NCBI GenBank assembly: GCA_016219545.1
Contig: JACRMH010000062.1
Span: 186,001 to 250,000, forward strand
Direction: 5' to 3'
DNA length: 64,000 bases
DNA from: Chloroflexota bacterium
GTDB lineage: Bacteria > Chloroflexota > Anaerolineae > Anaerolineales > Villigracilaceae
The notes beneath the pieces were generated by a model. It did not search any database and was not told the origin of the DNA. It saw nothing but the letters and a program-made list of their open reading frames with translations. Position numbers and translations under genes: made by a program. This document shows, one piece after another, positions 40,332 through 49,309 of the stretch (position 1 is the first letter of the stretch; each line of letters starts with the position of its first letter).

Positions 40332-43300
40332 ATGAACAGAGAAAAACAAAACTGGCTCGAACGACCCATATATCCGGCACTGCCCAACGTCACGAACGAG
40401 ATCGTGATCTTTATTGCGATCCTCCTGCTGGCAATCGTCACCCGCTTTTATATGCTCGAAACGCGCGTGATGAGTCACGACGAAAGTTTGCACACCTATT
40501 ATTCATGGCGGCTATCCCAGGGGATGGGATATGAACATTCGCCCATGATGCACGGTCCGCTTCAATTCCATATGGTTGGGCTGACCTACTTTTTATTTGG
40601 CGCAAATGACTTCACTTCGCGCATCCCTGCCGCGCTGTTTAGCATTGCCACTGTCTTTATGGTCTGGTATTGGCGGCGTTATTTGGGCAAATGGGGTTCG
40701 CTGATCGCGGGTTTCCTTTTGGTCATATCCCCCTATATGCTTTATTACGGGCGCTACGTCCGCAACGAATCGTTCACCGGCCTCTCCGGGCTTCTCATGT
40801 TATATGCCATGCTGCGTCATCTCGAGGTCGGCGGCAGAAAATATCTGCTTATGCTTGCAGGCGCATTGGGTCTTCACTTCCTGGTAAAAGAAACCTCTTT
40901 TATTTACACTGCTGAAGCCCTGATCTACCTTGCAGTGTATTTCATCGCCCAGGTCACGCGCCGTCCGTGGAAAGGCGCAGAAAAAGAATATCGTGCCTTC
41001 ATTATTTCTCTCGGCATTGCGGTCCTGCTGATCGGTGCTACTGCGGGCTACATGCTCTTCACCCGCGATGCAGCCAGCATCACCGGAGCAGAGACCGCTG
41101 CGCCGAGTGACCCAGACGCCGCAGCATCGTCTCTGACTGAGCCTTTGGCTGCTTCCACGTCCCCGATAATCATAATCATCTTCGTTTTGGCATCTTTGAT
41201 CGCGCTCGTCGTTGCGGCAGTTTTTTTAATTGAGGGATATTCCTGGGAACGCATCCGTAAGGACCGCGCCTTTGACTTGCTCATGGTCTCAGGCACCATC
41301 GTCCTGCCAATGCTCTCACCCTTCCTCATCAAGTTTACAGAACGTTGGACTCAAGTCACCATCCCGGCAGAAGCTAATCAAGTTCAAGCTATGTTGGCGG
41401 ACCCAAAAGCCATTTTGATCATCGGTGGATTTTTGATCTTAACCTTCATCATTTCAGTTGTCATCGGACTGATCTGGAACAAGGATTTTTGGTGGAAGAC
41501 CGCCCTGCTCTTCTGGGTTCCCTACACCATTTTTTATACGACCATCTTCACCAATGCCAACGGATTCTTCACAGGCACCATCGGCTCGCTGGGATATTGG
41601 ATCGTCCAGCAAGATGTTCAACGCGGAAGCCAGCCCTGGTATTACTACGTGCTGGTGCAAATTCCAATTTATGAATTCCTGCCCGCTCTCGGGCTCATCC
41701 TCGCCCTCATCGTCGGATTAAGAAGAAGGGCAATTTCCAAAATTGAAGAAGATGTCGTTGACCAGAATGACGAGGTCATCCTCCTGCCGGAAGCGGAAAT
41801 ATTGGAAGTTTCTGAAGAAGTATCTGAAATAGAAGAGCGGGATATTGCGGTTTCAGAAGAAAAGAATTTCTCGAACACATTCAGCCTGCTTTTTTACTGG
41901 AGCATTATCAGCGTCGCTGCATTCACCTTTGCCGGTGAAAGGATGCCGTGGCTCACCTATCACATGGCATGGCCGATGATCCTGATCACAGGCTGGGCCT
42001 TGGGGCGGATCATTGAAACAACCGATTGGGAAAAATTAAAAGAACAACGTGTCCCGCTGGGCATTGCAACCCTCGCGGTATTTGTTGCAAGTTTAGGCGG
42101 GGCGATCTATGCTTACAACGGTCCCATCCCTCCATTTCAGGGAAAAGACTTATCGCAATTACAAGCCACCAATGCTTTCCTCCTGCCTATGGTCGTCGCG
42201 ATTTTATCTGCGGTTGCTATGTTCTACTTTTTCAAATCATGGACATTCAGGGAGATGAGGCGTGTCTTCACTCTGGTAGTCTTCGCCTTCCTGGCAGTAC
42301 TCACTGCCCGCGCCGCGTTCCGCGCCTCTTACATCACATATGACCAGGCTACTGAATACCTCGTCTATGCACACGGCGCGACGGGCATCAAAGACATTAT
42401 CAAACAAGCCACCGAGATCTCACAACGCACCACAGGCGGCATGAACGTTGCCCTTGCCTACGACACCAATGGCGATACAGGCGTGTCATGGCCTTTCGTT
42501 TGGTACCTGCGTGATTTCACGAATCAAAGTTCATTCGATCAACCCACCCGCTCCTTAAGAGACAAAACCCTCATCATCGTGGGACAAGTTAGTTTTGACA
42601 AGATCGAACCTGCACTTGGAAATGGCTTCAATAAAATCGATTACGTCCGCATGTGGTGGCCGAATCAGGATTACTTCTTCCTGACCAGTGACCGTGATGC
42701 GAGCCAGCCGTTCCCGCCAGAATATGCCTGTAATGGAGTCTTTAGCGTCTTCAAATTATTTAAATCCAAAGACTTCTCGCAATTCTGTGAAGGCTTCACC
42801 AACCCCGCCATTAGAAACGGTCTCCTTCAAATCTGGCTCAACCGCGATTACACCGCATACGCCCAAGCCAAAGGCCGCTCAGACTTGACCGTGGCAACCT
42901 GGGAACCTTCCTCGAGGATGCGACTCTATATCCGCAAGGATGTGACCGAGCAGATGTGGAATTACGGCGTTGCACCGGTCGCTTCCGAAACGACAGTTGA
43001 TCCTACAGAAGGTAAATATGTTACGCTGTCAGCCGACCTCGTCCTGAACGTTACGCAGCCTGGTCAACTCCCGCTGAGTTCACCACGCACCTTTGCCTTT
43101 GCCAAGGACGGCACAGTTTATATTTCAGACTCTGGCAATAACCGCATCCTTCATCTTGATATGCAAGGGAATGTTATAAATTCATGGGGCACCTTTGCAG
43201 ATGGAGCCTCCATCCCCGTTGGCCCGGGGACCTTTAACGAATCATGGGGAATCGCCATCGGACCGGACGGATCGGTCTACGCAACCGACACATGGAATCA

Positions 43301-43919
43301 TCGTGTGGAGAAGTTCACTGCCAGCGGCAAGTTCATCAAAGCCTGGGGAATCTTTGGTCAGGCAGAGACGCCGGATGCCTTCTACGGTCCGCGCGGATTG
43401 GCGGTGGATTCCGAAGGGCGAGTCTACGTCATGGATACCGGAAACAAGCGCGTCGTCGTGTTTGATGCGAACGGGGTCTTCATCACCCAGTTCGGTTCCG
43501 GTGGTTTTGATCCCGGTCAATTCGATGAACCGACAAGTGTCGCAGTTGATAAGAATGGAACGGTCTATGTGGCAGATACATGGAACCAGCGCGTGCAAAC
43601 CTTTGTCCCTATCGAGGATGAAAACGGTTTGTCGTTCATACCTGACAAACAATGGGACGTGTACGGCTGGTTTGGGCAGTCTCTGGATAACAAGCCATTT
43701 ATTGCCGTCAACGATGCCCTGCATGTTTTCATCACCGATCCCGATGGATACCGCGTCATGGAATTTGATAATGACGGAAAATTACTCCGCGTTTGGGGCG
43801 ATTTCGGTGATTCGATTTCCAGTTTCGGGCTACCTTCAGGCATCACTGTAGATCAGGAAGGGCACGTTTGGGTAAGCGACAGCGTAAATAACCGCTTGAT
43901 GAGATTCACGACTCCTTAA
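40332..43919 (+). CDS. Agl23-like (TIGR03663) membrane protein with NHL propeller
   Basis: The 1195-residue protein begins with a PMT/Arnt-like membrane region of about 12 helices. The first loop has the acidic signature ETRVMSHDESLHTYYSW (DE pair) and the block YSPYMLYYGRYVRNE-like PYMLYYGRYVRNE; this matches the TIGR03663 group. About residues 900-1195 are a soluble beta-propeller of five or six NHL repeats (for example GTVYISDSGNNRILHLD and GSVYATDTWNHRVEKF). The domain order suggests a polyprenyl-phosphate-sugar-dependent transferase whose propeller works on the outer face. No glycosyl cluster is present nearby. Confidence 0.87.
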   Translation: MNREKQNWLERPIYPALPNVTNEIVIFIAILLLAIVTRFYMLETRVMSHDESLHTYYSWRLSQGMGYEHSPMMHGPLQFHMVGLTYFLFGANDFTSRIPAALFSIATVFMVWYWRRYLGKWGSLIAGFLLVISPYMLYYGRYVRNESFTGLSGLLMLYAMLRHLEVGGRKYLLMLAGALGLHFLVKETSFIYTAEALIYLAVYFIAQVTRRPWKGAEKEYRAFIISLGIAVLLIGATAGYMLFTRDAASITGAETAAPSDPDAAASSLTEPLAASTSPIIIIIFVLASLIALVVAAVFLIEGYSWERIRKDRAFDLLMVSGTIVLPMLSPFLIKFTERWTQVTIPAEANQVQAMLADPKAILIIGGFLILTFIISVVIGLIWNKDFWWKTALLFWVPYTIFYTTIFTNANGFFTGTIGSLGYWIVQQDVQRGSQPWYYYVLVQIPIYEFLPALGLILALIVGLRRRAISKIEEDVVDQNDEVILLPEAEILEVSEEVSEIEERDIAVSEEKNFSNTFSLLFYWSIISVAAFTFAGERMPWLTYHMAWPMILITGWALGRIIETTDWEKLKEQRVPLGIATLAVFVASLGGAIYAYNGPIPPFQGKDLSQLQATNAFLLPMVVAILSAVAMFYFFKSWTFREMRRVFTLVVFAFLAVLTARAAFRASYITYDQATEYLVYAHGATGIKDIIKQATEISQRTTGGMNVALAYDTNGDTGVSWPFVWYLRDFTNQSSFDQPTRSLRDKTLIIVGQVSFDKIEPALGNGFNKIDYVRMWWPNQDYFFLTSDRDASQPFPPEYACNGVFSVFKLFKSKDFSQFCEGFTNPAIRNGLLQIWLNRDYTAYAQAKGRSDLTVATWEPSSRMRLYIRKDVTEQMWNYGVAPVASETTVDPTEGKYVTLSADLVLNVTQPGQLPLSSPRTFAFAKDGTVYISDSGNNRILHLDMQGNVINSWGTFADGASIPVGPGTFNESWGIAIGPDGSVYATDTWNHRVEKFTASGKFIKAWGIFGQAETPDAFYGPRGLAVDSEGRVYVMDTGNKRVVVFDANGVFITQFGSGGFDPGQFDEPTSVAVDKNGTVYVADTWNQRVQTFVPIEDENGLSFIPDKQWDVYGWFGQSLDNKPFIAVNDALHVFITDPDGYRVMEFDNDGKLLRVWGDFGDSISSFGLPSGITVDQEGHVWVSDSVNNRLMRFTTP

Positions 43920-43923
43920 TCAA

Positions 43924-43956
43924 TTTATAGGGGCGGGGCGACCCCGCCCCTATAAA
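43924..43956. repeat. GGGGCGGGG hairpin repeat, copy 1
   Basis: Perfect 15+3+15 bp palindrome (TTTATAGGGGCGGGG with its complement) just after the propeller protein stop. It probably also terminates transcription. Related hairpins are at 46059 and 48457. Confidence 0.8.
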
Positions 43957-43981
43957 CGACAATTCTTATTGAACCAAAAAA

Positions 43982-44019
43982 TTGCAGGGCGATTTTTTTA
44001 AGGTGTATAATCGCCCTGC
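43982..44019 (+). promoter_or_regulatory. sucCD promoter overlapped by an 11-bp inverted repeat
   Basis: TTGCAG (43982-43987), 18-bp spacer, perfect TATAAT (44006-44011). The repeat GCAGGGCGATT (43984-43994) and AATCGCCCTGC (44009-44019) overlaps both promoter boxes, so it is likely a repressor operator. The transcript would start at about 44018, leaving the left arm outside the RNA. Confidence 0.65.
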
Positions 44020-44049
44020 TTTTATAAAAAAATCCTGCGAGGGAGAGTT

Positions 44050-45189
44050 ATGAAACTCCACGAATACCAATCAAAAACAATTTTTTCAAAGTACGGCATC
44101 CCGATCCCGAAAGGTAGGGTTGCGGCTACCGCTCATGAAGCAAGGCAAGTTGCAGAAGAGTTGGGTGGCCGCGTTGTTATTAAGTCACAAGTGCTGGTAG
44201 GCGGACGCGGCAAAGCAGGCGGGGTAAAACTGGCCAAAGATCCCGCCGAAGCTGAACAGCTTGCCACGCAGATCTTGGGCATGGAGATCAAAGGACTGCC
44301 CGTGCGTAAAGTGCTTGTGGACGAGGCTTCTGCCATCGAACAGGAAATCTACTTCGCGATCACCAATGACCGCGCGGCGAAGAAACCTGTGATGATTGCA
44401 TCTGCCGCCGGCGGTATTGACATTGAAGAAGTCGCTGCCAAGACGCCTGAGAAGATCGTCAAGATGCACATTGACCCCTTGCTGGGCCTGCGCGAATATC
44501 AGGCACGTGATGTGGCCGTCGCCATTGACCTGCCCCGTGATTACATGAAGGACTTCGTCAAGATCGCCATGGGGCTTTGGGAAGTTTACAAAGCCACCGA
44601 TGCGACACTTGCTGAGATCAATCCATTGGTCATTACAAAAGATAAAAAACTCGTCGCGCTGGACGGCAAGATGATGATTGACGACAGCGCCCTCTTCCGT
44701 CACCCCGACTTGAATGAAATGCGCGACACTGACGAAGATGCTCCCGCCGAGATCGAAGCCCGCAAGTACGGGTTATCCTTCATCAAGCTGGATGGCAACA
44801 TCGGCTGCATGGTCAATGGCGCAGGTCTGGCCATGACCAGTATGGATGTGATCAAACTCTTCGGAGGCGAACCAGCCAACTTTTTAGATGTCGGAGGCGG
44901 CGCCCCCGCTGACAAAGTCGCGGCAGCCATGCGCATCATCCTGAGCGACCCCAATGTCAAGGCAGTTTTGTTCAACATCTTCGGCGGCATTACCCGCTGT
45001 GACGAAGTGGCACGCGGCATCCTGACCGCAATGGAAGAAGTCAAACCAAAGGTTCCAATGGTTGTCCGTCTCGTCGGCACAAATGCAGAAGAAGGACGCA
45101 GACTTCTCCAGAACGCGAATATGATCACCGCCGAAACTTTGGCGGATGCGGCTAGAAAATCTGTAGCAGCCGCAAAACAAGGGAAATAA
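44050..45189 (+). CDS. sucC: Succinate-CoA ligase (ADP-forming), beta subunit
   Basis: The 379-residue protein begins MKLHEYQSKTIFSKYGIPIPKG, the usual SucC start. It has the ATP-grasp loop GGRGKAGGVKLA, the metal-site block EINPLVIT and the CoA-side NIFGGITRCDEVA. It makes succinate and ATP from succinyl-CoA (or the reverse) with SucD. The stop is 3 bp before sucD. GGGAGAG lies 3-4 nt from ATG. Confidence 0.97.
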   Translation: MKLHEYQSKTIFSKYGIPIPKGRVAATAHEARQVAEELGGRVVIKSQVLVGGRGKAGGVKLAKDPAEAEQLATQILGMEIKGLPVRKVLVDEASAIEQEIYFAITNDRAAKKPVMIASAAGGIDIEEVAAKTPEKIVKMHIDPLLGLREYQARDVAVAIDLPRDYMKDFVKIAMGLWEVYKATDATLAEINPLVITKDKKLVALDGKMMIDDSALFRHPDLNEMRDTDEDAPAEIEARKYGLSFIKLDGNIGCMVNGAGLAMTSMDVIKLFGGEPANFLDVGGGAPADKVAAAMRIILSDPNVKAVLFNIFGGITRCDEVARGILTAMEEVKPKVPMVVRLVGTNAEEGRRLLQNANMITAETLADAARKSVAAAKQGK

Positions 45190-45192
45190 TCC

Positions 45193-46053
45193 ATGAGCAT
45201 ATTAGTAGATAAAAACACACGCCTGCTCGTGCAAGGCATTACCGGCAACGAAGGCTTATTCCACACCACTCAAATGGTTGCTTATGGCACAAATGTTGTC
45301 GGCGGCATCACCCCTGGCAAAGGCGGCGAATGGGTACTCGACGGTAAAATTCCCGTATTTGACTCCGTAAAGACAGCCCGAAATGCAACCGATGCAAATG
45401 CGACCATTATCTTCGTCCCGGCTCGCTTCGCACCTGACGCTATGTTCGAAGCCGCGGACGCCGGCATCCCGCTCATCATCTGCATTACAGAAGGCGTGGC
45501 CGTGCAGGATATGATGCGCGTCCGCAATTACCTTGACCAGAAAAAAGTACGCCTCATCGGTCCAAACTGCCCCGGTCTATTAACCCCCGGCGAAGCGAAG
45601 GTCGGCATCATCCCCGGTGACATTGCCATCCCCGGAAATGTCGGCGTGGTTTCACGCTCTGGAACACTGACCTACGAAGTGCTCTACGCAATGAAGCTTC
45701 TCAACATGGGAGCATCCACCTGCGTAGGCATCGGCGGTGACCCGGTCAACGGGACGAACTTCCTCGATGTGTTGGAAATGTTCGAGCATGACCCCAAGAC
45801 CGAAAAGGTCATCATGATCGGTGAGATCGGCGGAAATGAAGAAGAAAAAGCCGCTGAATATATTGCCTCGAAAATGACCAAACCGGTTGCAGCCTTCATC
45901 GCAGGTCAAACCGCGCCTCCCGGAAAACGCATGGGACATGCCGGCGCGATCATCGAAGGCGGTGCAGGCACAGCCGCTGATAAGGTGAAGGCCCTCGAAG
46001 CCGCTGGCGTAAAAGTGGCTAAACACCCGGAAGAAATTCCAACGTTATTGTAA
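45193..46053 (+). CDS. sucD: Succinate-CoA ligase, alpha subunit
   Basis: The 286-residue protein has the CoA-binding VQGITGNEGLFHTTQMVAYG, the family block GITPGKGG and the phosphorylated histidine in GKRMGHAGAIIEGGAGTA. It is the partner of SucC in the TCA cycle or in succinate/propionate fermentation. No other TCA genes are in the window. Confidence 0.97.
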   Translation: MSILVDKNTRLLVQGITGNEGLFHTTQMVAYGTNVVGGITPGKGGEWVLDGKIPVFDSVKTARNATDANATIIFVPARFAPDAMFEAADAGIPLIICITEGVAVQDMMRVRNYLDQKKVRLIGPNCPGLLTPGEAKVGIIPGDIAIPGNVGVVSRSGTLTYEVLYAMKLLNMGASTCVGIGGDPVNGTNFLDVLEMFEHDPKTEKVIMIGEIGGNEEEKAAEYIASKMTKPVAAFIAGQTAPPGKRMGHAGAIIEGGAGTAADKVKALEAAGVKVAKHPEEIPTLL

Positions 46054-46058
46054 TCACT

Positions 46059-46085
46059 GTAGGGGCGGGGTTATCCCGCCCCTAC
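46059..46085. repeat. GGGGCGGGG hairpin repeat, copy 2
   Basis: GTAGGGGCGGG, 5-nt loop, CCCGCCCCTAC just after sucD; likely a terminator as well. Confidence 0.75.
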
Positions 46086-46099
46086 TCTCATGAAATATA

Positions 46100-46124
46100 T
46101 AGAGCCGCCTTGCAGGCGGCTCTA
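46100..46124. repeat. GAGCCGCC hairpin
   Basis: TAGAGCCGCC, TTGCA loop, GGCGGCTCTA, a 10-bp stem between sucD and acpP, which converge here. Confidence 0.7.
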
Positions 46125-46151
46125 CGATTATAATCACCCTAATTAATTGCT

Positions 46152-46388
46152 TTACTTGCTGTGCGCTTCGATGTACTTCACAGCCTCGCCAACAGTTGTG
46201 ATCTTCTGGGCGTCTTCATCGGAAATCTCGGCGCCGAACTTATCCTCAAAAGCCATGATCAACTCCACGAGATCGAGCGAATCAGCTTCCAGGTCCTCGC
46301 GGAAGCGGGCTTCAGGCGTGATCTTCGCCTCATCCGCACCGAGTAAATCTTTCACAATTCCTACAAGTTCATTATATGTGTCTGTCAT
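46152..46388 (-). CDS. acpP: Acyl carrier protein
   Basis: The 78-residue acidic protein has the phosphopantetheine site EADSLDLVELIMAFED, with Ser as the modified residue. It carries growing chains for fatty-acid synthesis. ATG 46388 follows GGAGGTTGTC, so the in-frame ATG four codons earlier is part of the ribosome site. It stands alone, not in a fab cluster. Confidence 0.96.
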   Translation of the reverse strand: MTDTYNELVGIVKDLLGADEAKITPEARFREDLEADSLDLVELIMAFEDKFGAEISDEDAQKITTVGEAVKYIEAHSK

Positions 46389-46468
46389 GACAACCTCCAT
46401 TTATTTTTTTGATTAGACTATTGTAATTGGGCTACAGAGTGCCGCATAAATCACGATAAGTTTGGCGA

Positions 46469-46499
46469 ATTATACAACAAGCAGTAAAAACCGTGTCAA
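46469..46499 (-). promoter_or_regulatory. Candidate acpP promoter
   Basis: Perfect TTGACA (46494-46499) and TATAAT (46469-46474) on the minus strand, but with a long 19-bp spacer. Confidence 0.5.
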
Positions 46500-46535
46500 G
46501 CCGCATTAGACTATCACACTCAGGAACACTACCTT

Positions 46536-47564
46536 ATGACAAAAGTTGCGCCCATCCACCAGCGAAAAACCGACCACATTAAAATAAATTTAGAAAAGGA
46601 TGTCCGCTCAGCTCTGACAACCGGGCTTGAAAATTACCGCTTCGTCCACGAAGCGTTGCCTGAACTTGACCTAAACCGCATCGACACGACCCTCAACCTG
46701 TTCGGCAAAAAATTGAATTCCCCCATCCTGATCAGTTCCATGACCGGCGGGACAGAGTCTACAAAAAAAATAAACCTGCGCCTCGCCGAAGCTGCACAGG
46801 AGTGCGGACTTGCCATGGGCGTTGGGAGTCAGCGCGCGGCCATCGAACACCCCGAGCAAACCGAATCATTTCAAGTGCGGAAAGTTGCGCCGGATATTTT
46901 ATTATTTGCAAATCTCGGCGCAGTACAGCTAAATCACGGTTATGGCATTGACGAGTGCCGCAAAGCCGTGGACATGATCCAAGCTGATGCACTTTACCTG
47001 CATTTGAATCCCTTGCAGGAAGCCGTGCAGGATGCAGGCGACACAGATTTTTCGGGTCTGGCAAAGAAAATAGAAGGTATATGCAAGAAGTTGGAAGTGC
47101 CCGTCCTTGTAAAAGAAGTTGGCTGGGGAATTTCAGAACGCACGGCAAAGTTACTCGCAAATTGCGGGGTCAGAGCAATTGACGTTGCAGGTGCAGGCGG
47201 CACGAGCTGGTCACAAGTGGAAATGCACCGCGCGCCCGATGAATTTACACGCGAACTTGCGGCGACATTTGTCGGCTGGGGAATTCCAACTGCAGAATCA
47301 ATTCTCAGCGTGAAGCGAGCCGTCCCAGCCATGGTCATCTTTGCCAGCGGCGGCATCAAGGACGGACTCGACATTGCCAAATGCATCGCATTAGGCGCAT
47401 CCCTCGGCGGCATGGCCGGGCAGTTCCTCAAAGCCGCGGCGATCTCAACAGAGAAAACCATTGAAAGGATGAAGCTGACGAAGCGACAGATCGAGGTCAC
47501 AATGTTTGCGGCAGGAGTTGGAACATTGAAAGAGTTGAAAGTTGGCAAGTTGGTTGAACAATAG
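46536..47564 (+). CDS. fni: Type 2 isopentenyl-diphosphate delta-isomerase
   Basis: The 342-residue FMN enzyme has a TIM barrel with QRKTDHIKIN at the start, ISSMTGGT, GVGSQRAAIE and the quasi-catalytic HLNPLQE. Then come VKEVGWGIS and phosphate-site blocks VAGAGGTSWSQVE and ASGGIKDGLDIAKCIALGA. It interconverts IPP and DMAPP for isoprenoids using reduced flavin. The last 15 codons (LKELKVGKLVEQ) come from a GAAAGTTGGCAAGTTGG-like repeat sequence, so the C-terminal end may be added sequence. Confidence 0.95.
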   Translation: MTKVAPIHQRKTDHIKINLEKDVRSALTTGLENYRFVHEALPELDLNRIDTTLNLFGKKLNSPILISSMTGGTESTKKINLRLAEAAQECGLAMGVGSQRAAIEHPEQTESFQVRKVAPDILLFANLGAVQLNHGYGIDECRKAVDMIQADALYLHLNPLQEAVQDAGDTDFSGLAKKIEGICKKLEVPVLVKEVGWGISERTAKLLANCGVRAIDVAGAGGTSWSQVEMHRAPDEFTRELAATFVGWGIPTAESILSVKRAVPAMVIFASGGIKDGLDIAKCIALGASLGGMAGQFLKAAAISTEKTIERMKLTKRQIEVTMFAAGVGTLKELKVGKLVEQ

Positions 47565-47652
47565 CACTGAGACTTTGCACAAAAAGATAAGAATAAAATG
47601 GTATCATCGCGGCTTGGAAAATATGTAGGATAATATCTTCAAGGAGAAATAA

Positions 47653-48453
47653 ATGAAAATTGATTATCAGGAACCGAGCAAAGACCTGCTTATGCGGATT
47701 GACATTCACGAGAAATACGGCTCAGCCAACATTGACGTTTGGACGAACGACCTGCTCAAACCCCAGGCTGGCATGAAAATTCTCGATGTCGGTTGCGGCG
47801 CGGGCAAACTCTCCTTCCTTTTCAACGAATACACAAAAGGCGGCGCAAAGATCACCGGCGGGGATTTCTCCGAAGAATTGCTTGAAAAGGCACGCGAGAA
47901 AAATAAAAAGATCGGCGCACATATTGATTTCCAATTTTTGGATTTCAACCAGCCGTTCAAATTCGCAGACAACACATTTGACCTGTGTACAAGCGCCTTC
48001 GCCATCTACTACGCCTCAGACCTCGACTTTACATTTGGTGAGTCTCACCGGGTGCTTAACGCTGGCGGACGGCTCTTTGTCTCCGGTCCATTGCCTGAGA
48101 ACAAGCAGATGTTCTACGACATCATCAAGGAAGCCACCAACGCGACCATCCCGCCCATGCCCGGCTCTTCTCGCTTCAAGGGCGACATTTTCAATACCAT
48201 CAGCAAGATATTCGCAAAGACCGAATTACATAAATTCGAAAACCATCTCACCTTCCCCGAAGTTGCGCCATTCATGGATTATGTCCGCGCATCCCTTGGC
48301 GAAGACCGCAAATTGTGGACATCCATGTTCAACAACAATGCGGAATACGAAGCCCTGATTGGCAAGATCGAAACCGTGGCAAAGAAATGGTTTGACCGAG
48401 ACGGCAAACTGGTCATGACCAAAGTCGTCGGTGGAATTTTGGCGACAAAATAA
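47653..48453 (+). CDS. SAM-dependent methyltransferase (class I)
   Basis: The 266-residue protein has motif I ILDVGCGAGKLSFL (about residue 42), an acidic loop GGDFSEELLEKAREK, the motif FKFADNTFDLCTSAFAIYY and a C-terminal helical part. It resembles ubiquinone/menaquinone-type (UbiE/Methyltransf_11) enzymes, but the substrate cannot be read. AAGGAG lies 8 nt before ATG. Confidence 0.88.
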   Translation: MKIDYQEPSKDLLMRIDIHEKYGSANIDVWTNDLLKPQAGMKILDVGCGAGKLSFLFNEYTKGGAKITGGDFSEELLEKAREKNKKIGAHIDFQFLDFNQPFKFADNTFDLCTSAFAIYYASDLDFTFGESHRVLNAGGRLFVSGPLPENKQMFYDIIKEATNATIPPMPGSSRFKGDIFNTISKIFAKTELHKFENHLTFPEVAPFMDYVRASLGEDRKLWTSMFNNNAEYEALIGKIETVAKKWFDRDGKLVMTKVVGGILATK

Positions 48454-48456
48454 TAC

Positions 48457-48503
48457 GTAGGGGCGGGGTCATCCCGCCCAGGGCGGCAGGACGCCGCCCC
48501 TAC
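48457..48503. repeat. GGGGCGGGG hairpin repeat, copy 3 (longer form)
   Basis: GTAGGGGCGG and CCGCCCCTAC flank a 27-bp inside that carries a second inverted pair (GGGCGGCAGGACGCCGCCC), giving nested hairpins. Confidence 0.7.
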
Positions 48504-48512
48504 AGGAACAAT

Positions 48513-49145
48513 ATGAACTTCTTCGGTAAAAAAGTCCTCTTCCTCGGCGCGCATCCTGATGATATTGAGATCGGGTGCGGCGCTTTGATCCATCACATTG
48601 TCCATAAGACAGACATCCTGTGTGTCACATTATCGGATAATCAAAAAAATCCCGACCTGAAAAATGTAAAAGGCGAACATCTCAAGTCCATGAAAGTGCT
48701 GGGAGTGCCTGAAGAACAGATCGTCTTTGGTCCTTTTATTACGCGTGTCTTTCCCGATGCGCGTCAGGAAATTTTGGAATACTTCCTAAAACTACGCAGG
48801 GATTTTCAACCCGATCTGATCTTCGTTCACTCGAAACAGGATGTCCACCAGGACCATCTCACCATGACCGATGAAGCCCTGCGCGCCTTTCGCGGCATCA
48901 CAGTCTTGGGCTTTGACGTAGTGCGCTCGTCTTATGGATTCTTCCCGCACTTTTTAGTCGAAGTGACCGAAGAGGACGTTCAGAAAAAGATCGAAGCCCT
49001 TTCGCAGTATGAAACTTATCGTGACAAGTATTACTTCAACAGCGAACTGACCCGTTCCATCATGGTAAGGCATGGCGCGCTGGCAGAAGCCCCTTTCGCA
49101 GAAGGCTTTGACATTTTGAGAATTGTCGGAAAGTTTGAAAATTAG
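48513..49145 (+). CDS. PIG-L family N-acetylglucosamine deacetylase-like protein
   Basis: The 210-residue protein has the zinc motif GAHPDDIEIGCG near residue 11 (H, D and D), the HSKQDVHQDH block and the beta-alpha fold of the LmbE/PIG-L family. Members deacetylate GlcNAc-linked compounds. The substrate is unknown. The gene follows the methyltransferase by 59 bp, across the hairpin repeat. Confidence 0.9.
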   Translation: MNFFGKKVLFLGAHPDDIEIGCGALIHHIVHKTDILCVTLSDNQKNPDLKNVKGEHLKSMKVLGVPEEQIVFGPFITRVFPDARQEILEYFLKLRRDFQPDLIFVHSKQDVHQDHLTMTDEALRAFRGITVLGFDVVRSSYGFFPHFLVEVTEEDVQKKIEALSQYETYRDKYYFNSELTRSIMVRHGALAEAPFAEGFDILRIVGKFEN

Positions 49146-49147
49146 AG

Positions 49148-49262
49148 TAGATCTCTTGCAAAAGTCAAATCGTAAAACGGACGTTAGAGAACGTCCGCTA
49201 TACAAAACATAATTTTTTTCTGTGTAGTGTGCGCTCTCTAGCGCACTTATGCAAGAGGTCTA
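49148..49262. mobile_element. MITE-like 115-bp element
   Basis: Terminal inverted repeats TAGATCTCTTGCA (49148-49160) and TGCAAGAGGTCTA (49250-49262), 12 of 13 matching, enclose two further hairpins (GGACGTTAGAGAACGTCC and GTGCGCTCTCTAGCGCAC). No protein is encoded. It lies between the PIG-L and DinB genes. Confidence 0.7.
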
Positions 49263-49309
49263 GTTTACAGGTTGCAGGTCAAAGGTTGAAAGCAGAGGAA
49301 GAGGTCAAA

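Noticed and set aside
49229..49309. Longer N-terminus of the DinB-type protein
   Set aside because: It begins inside the MITE-like element; the GAAGAGG site supports ATG 49310.
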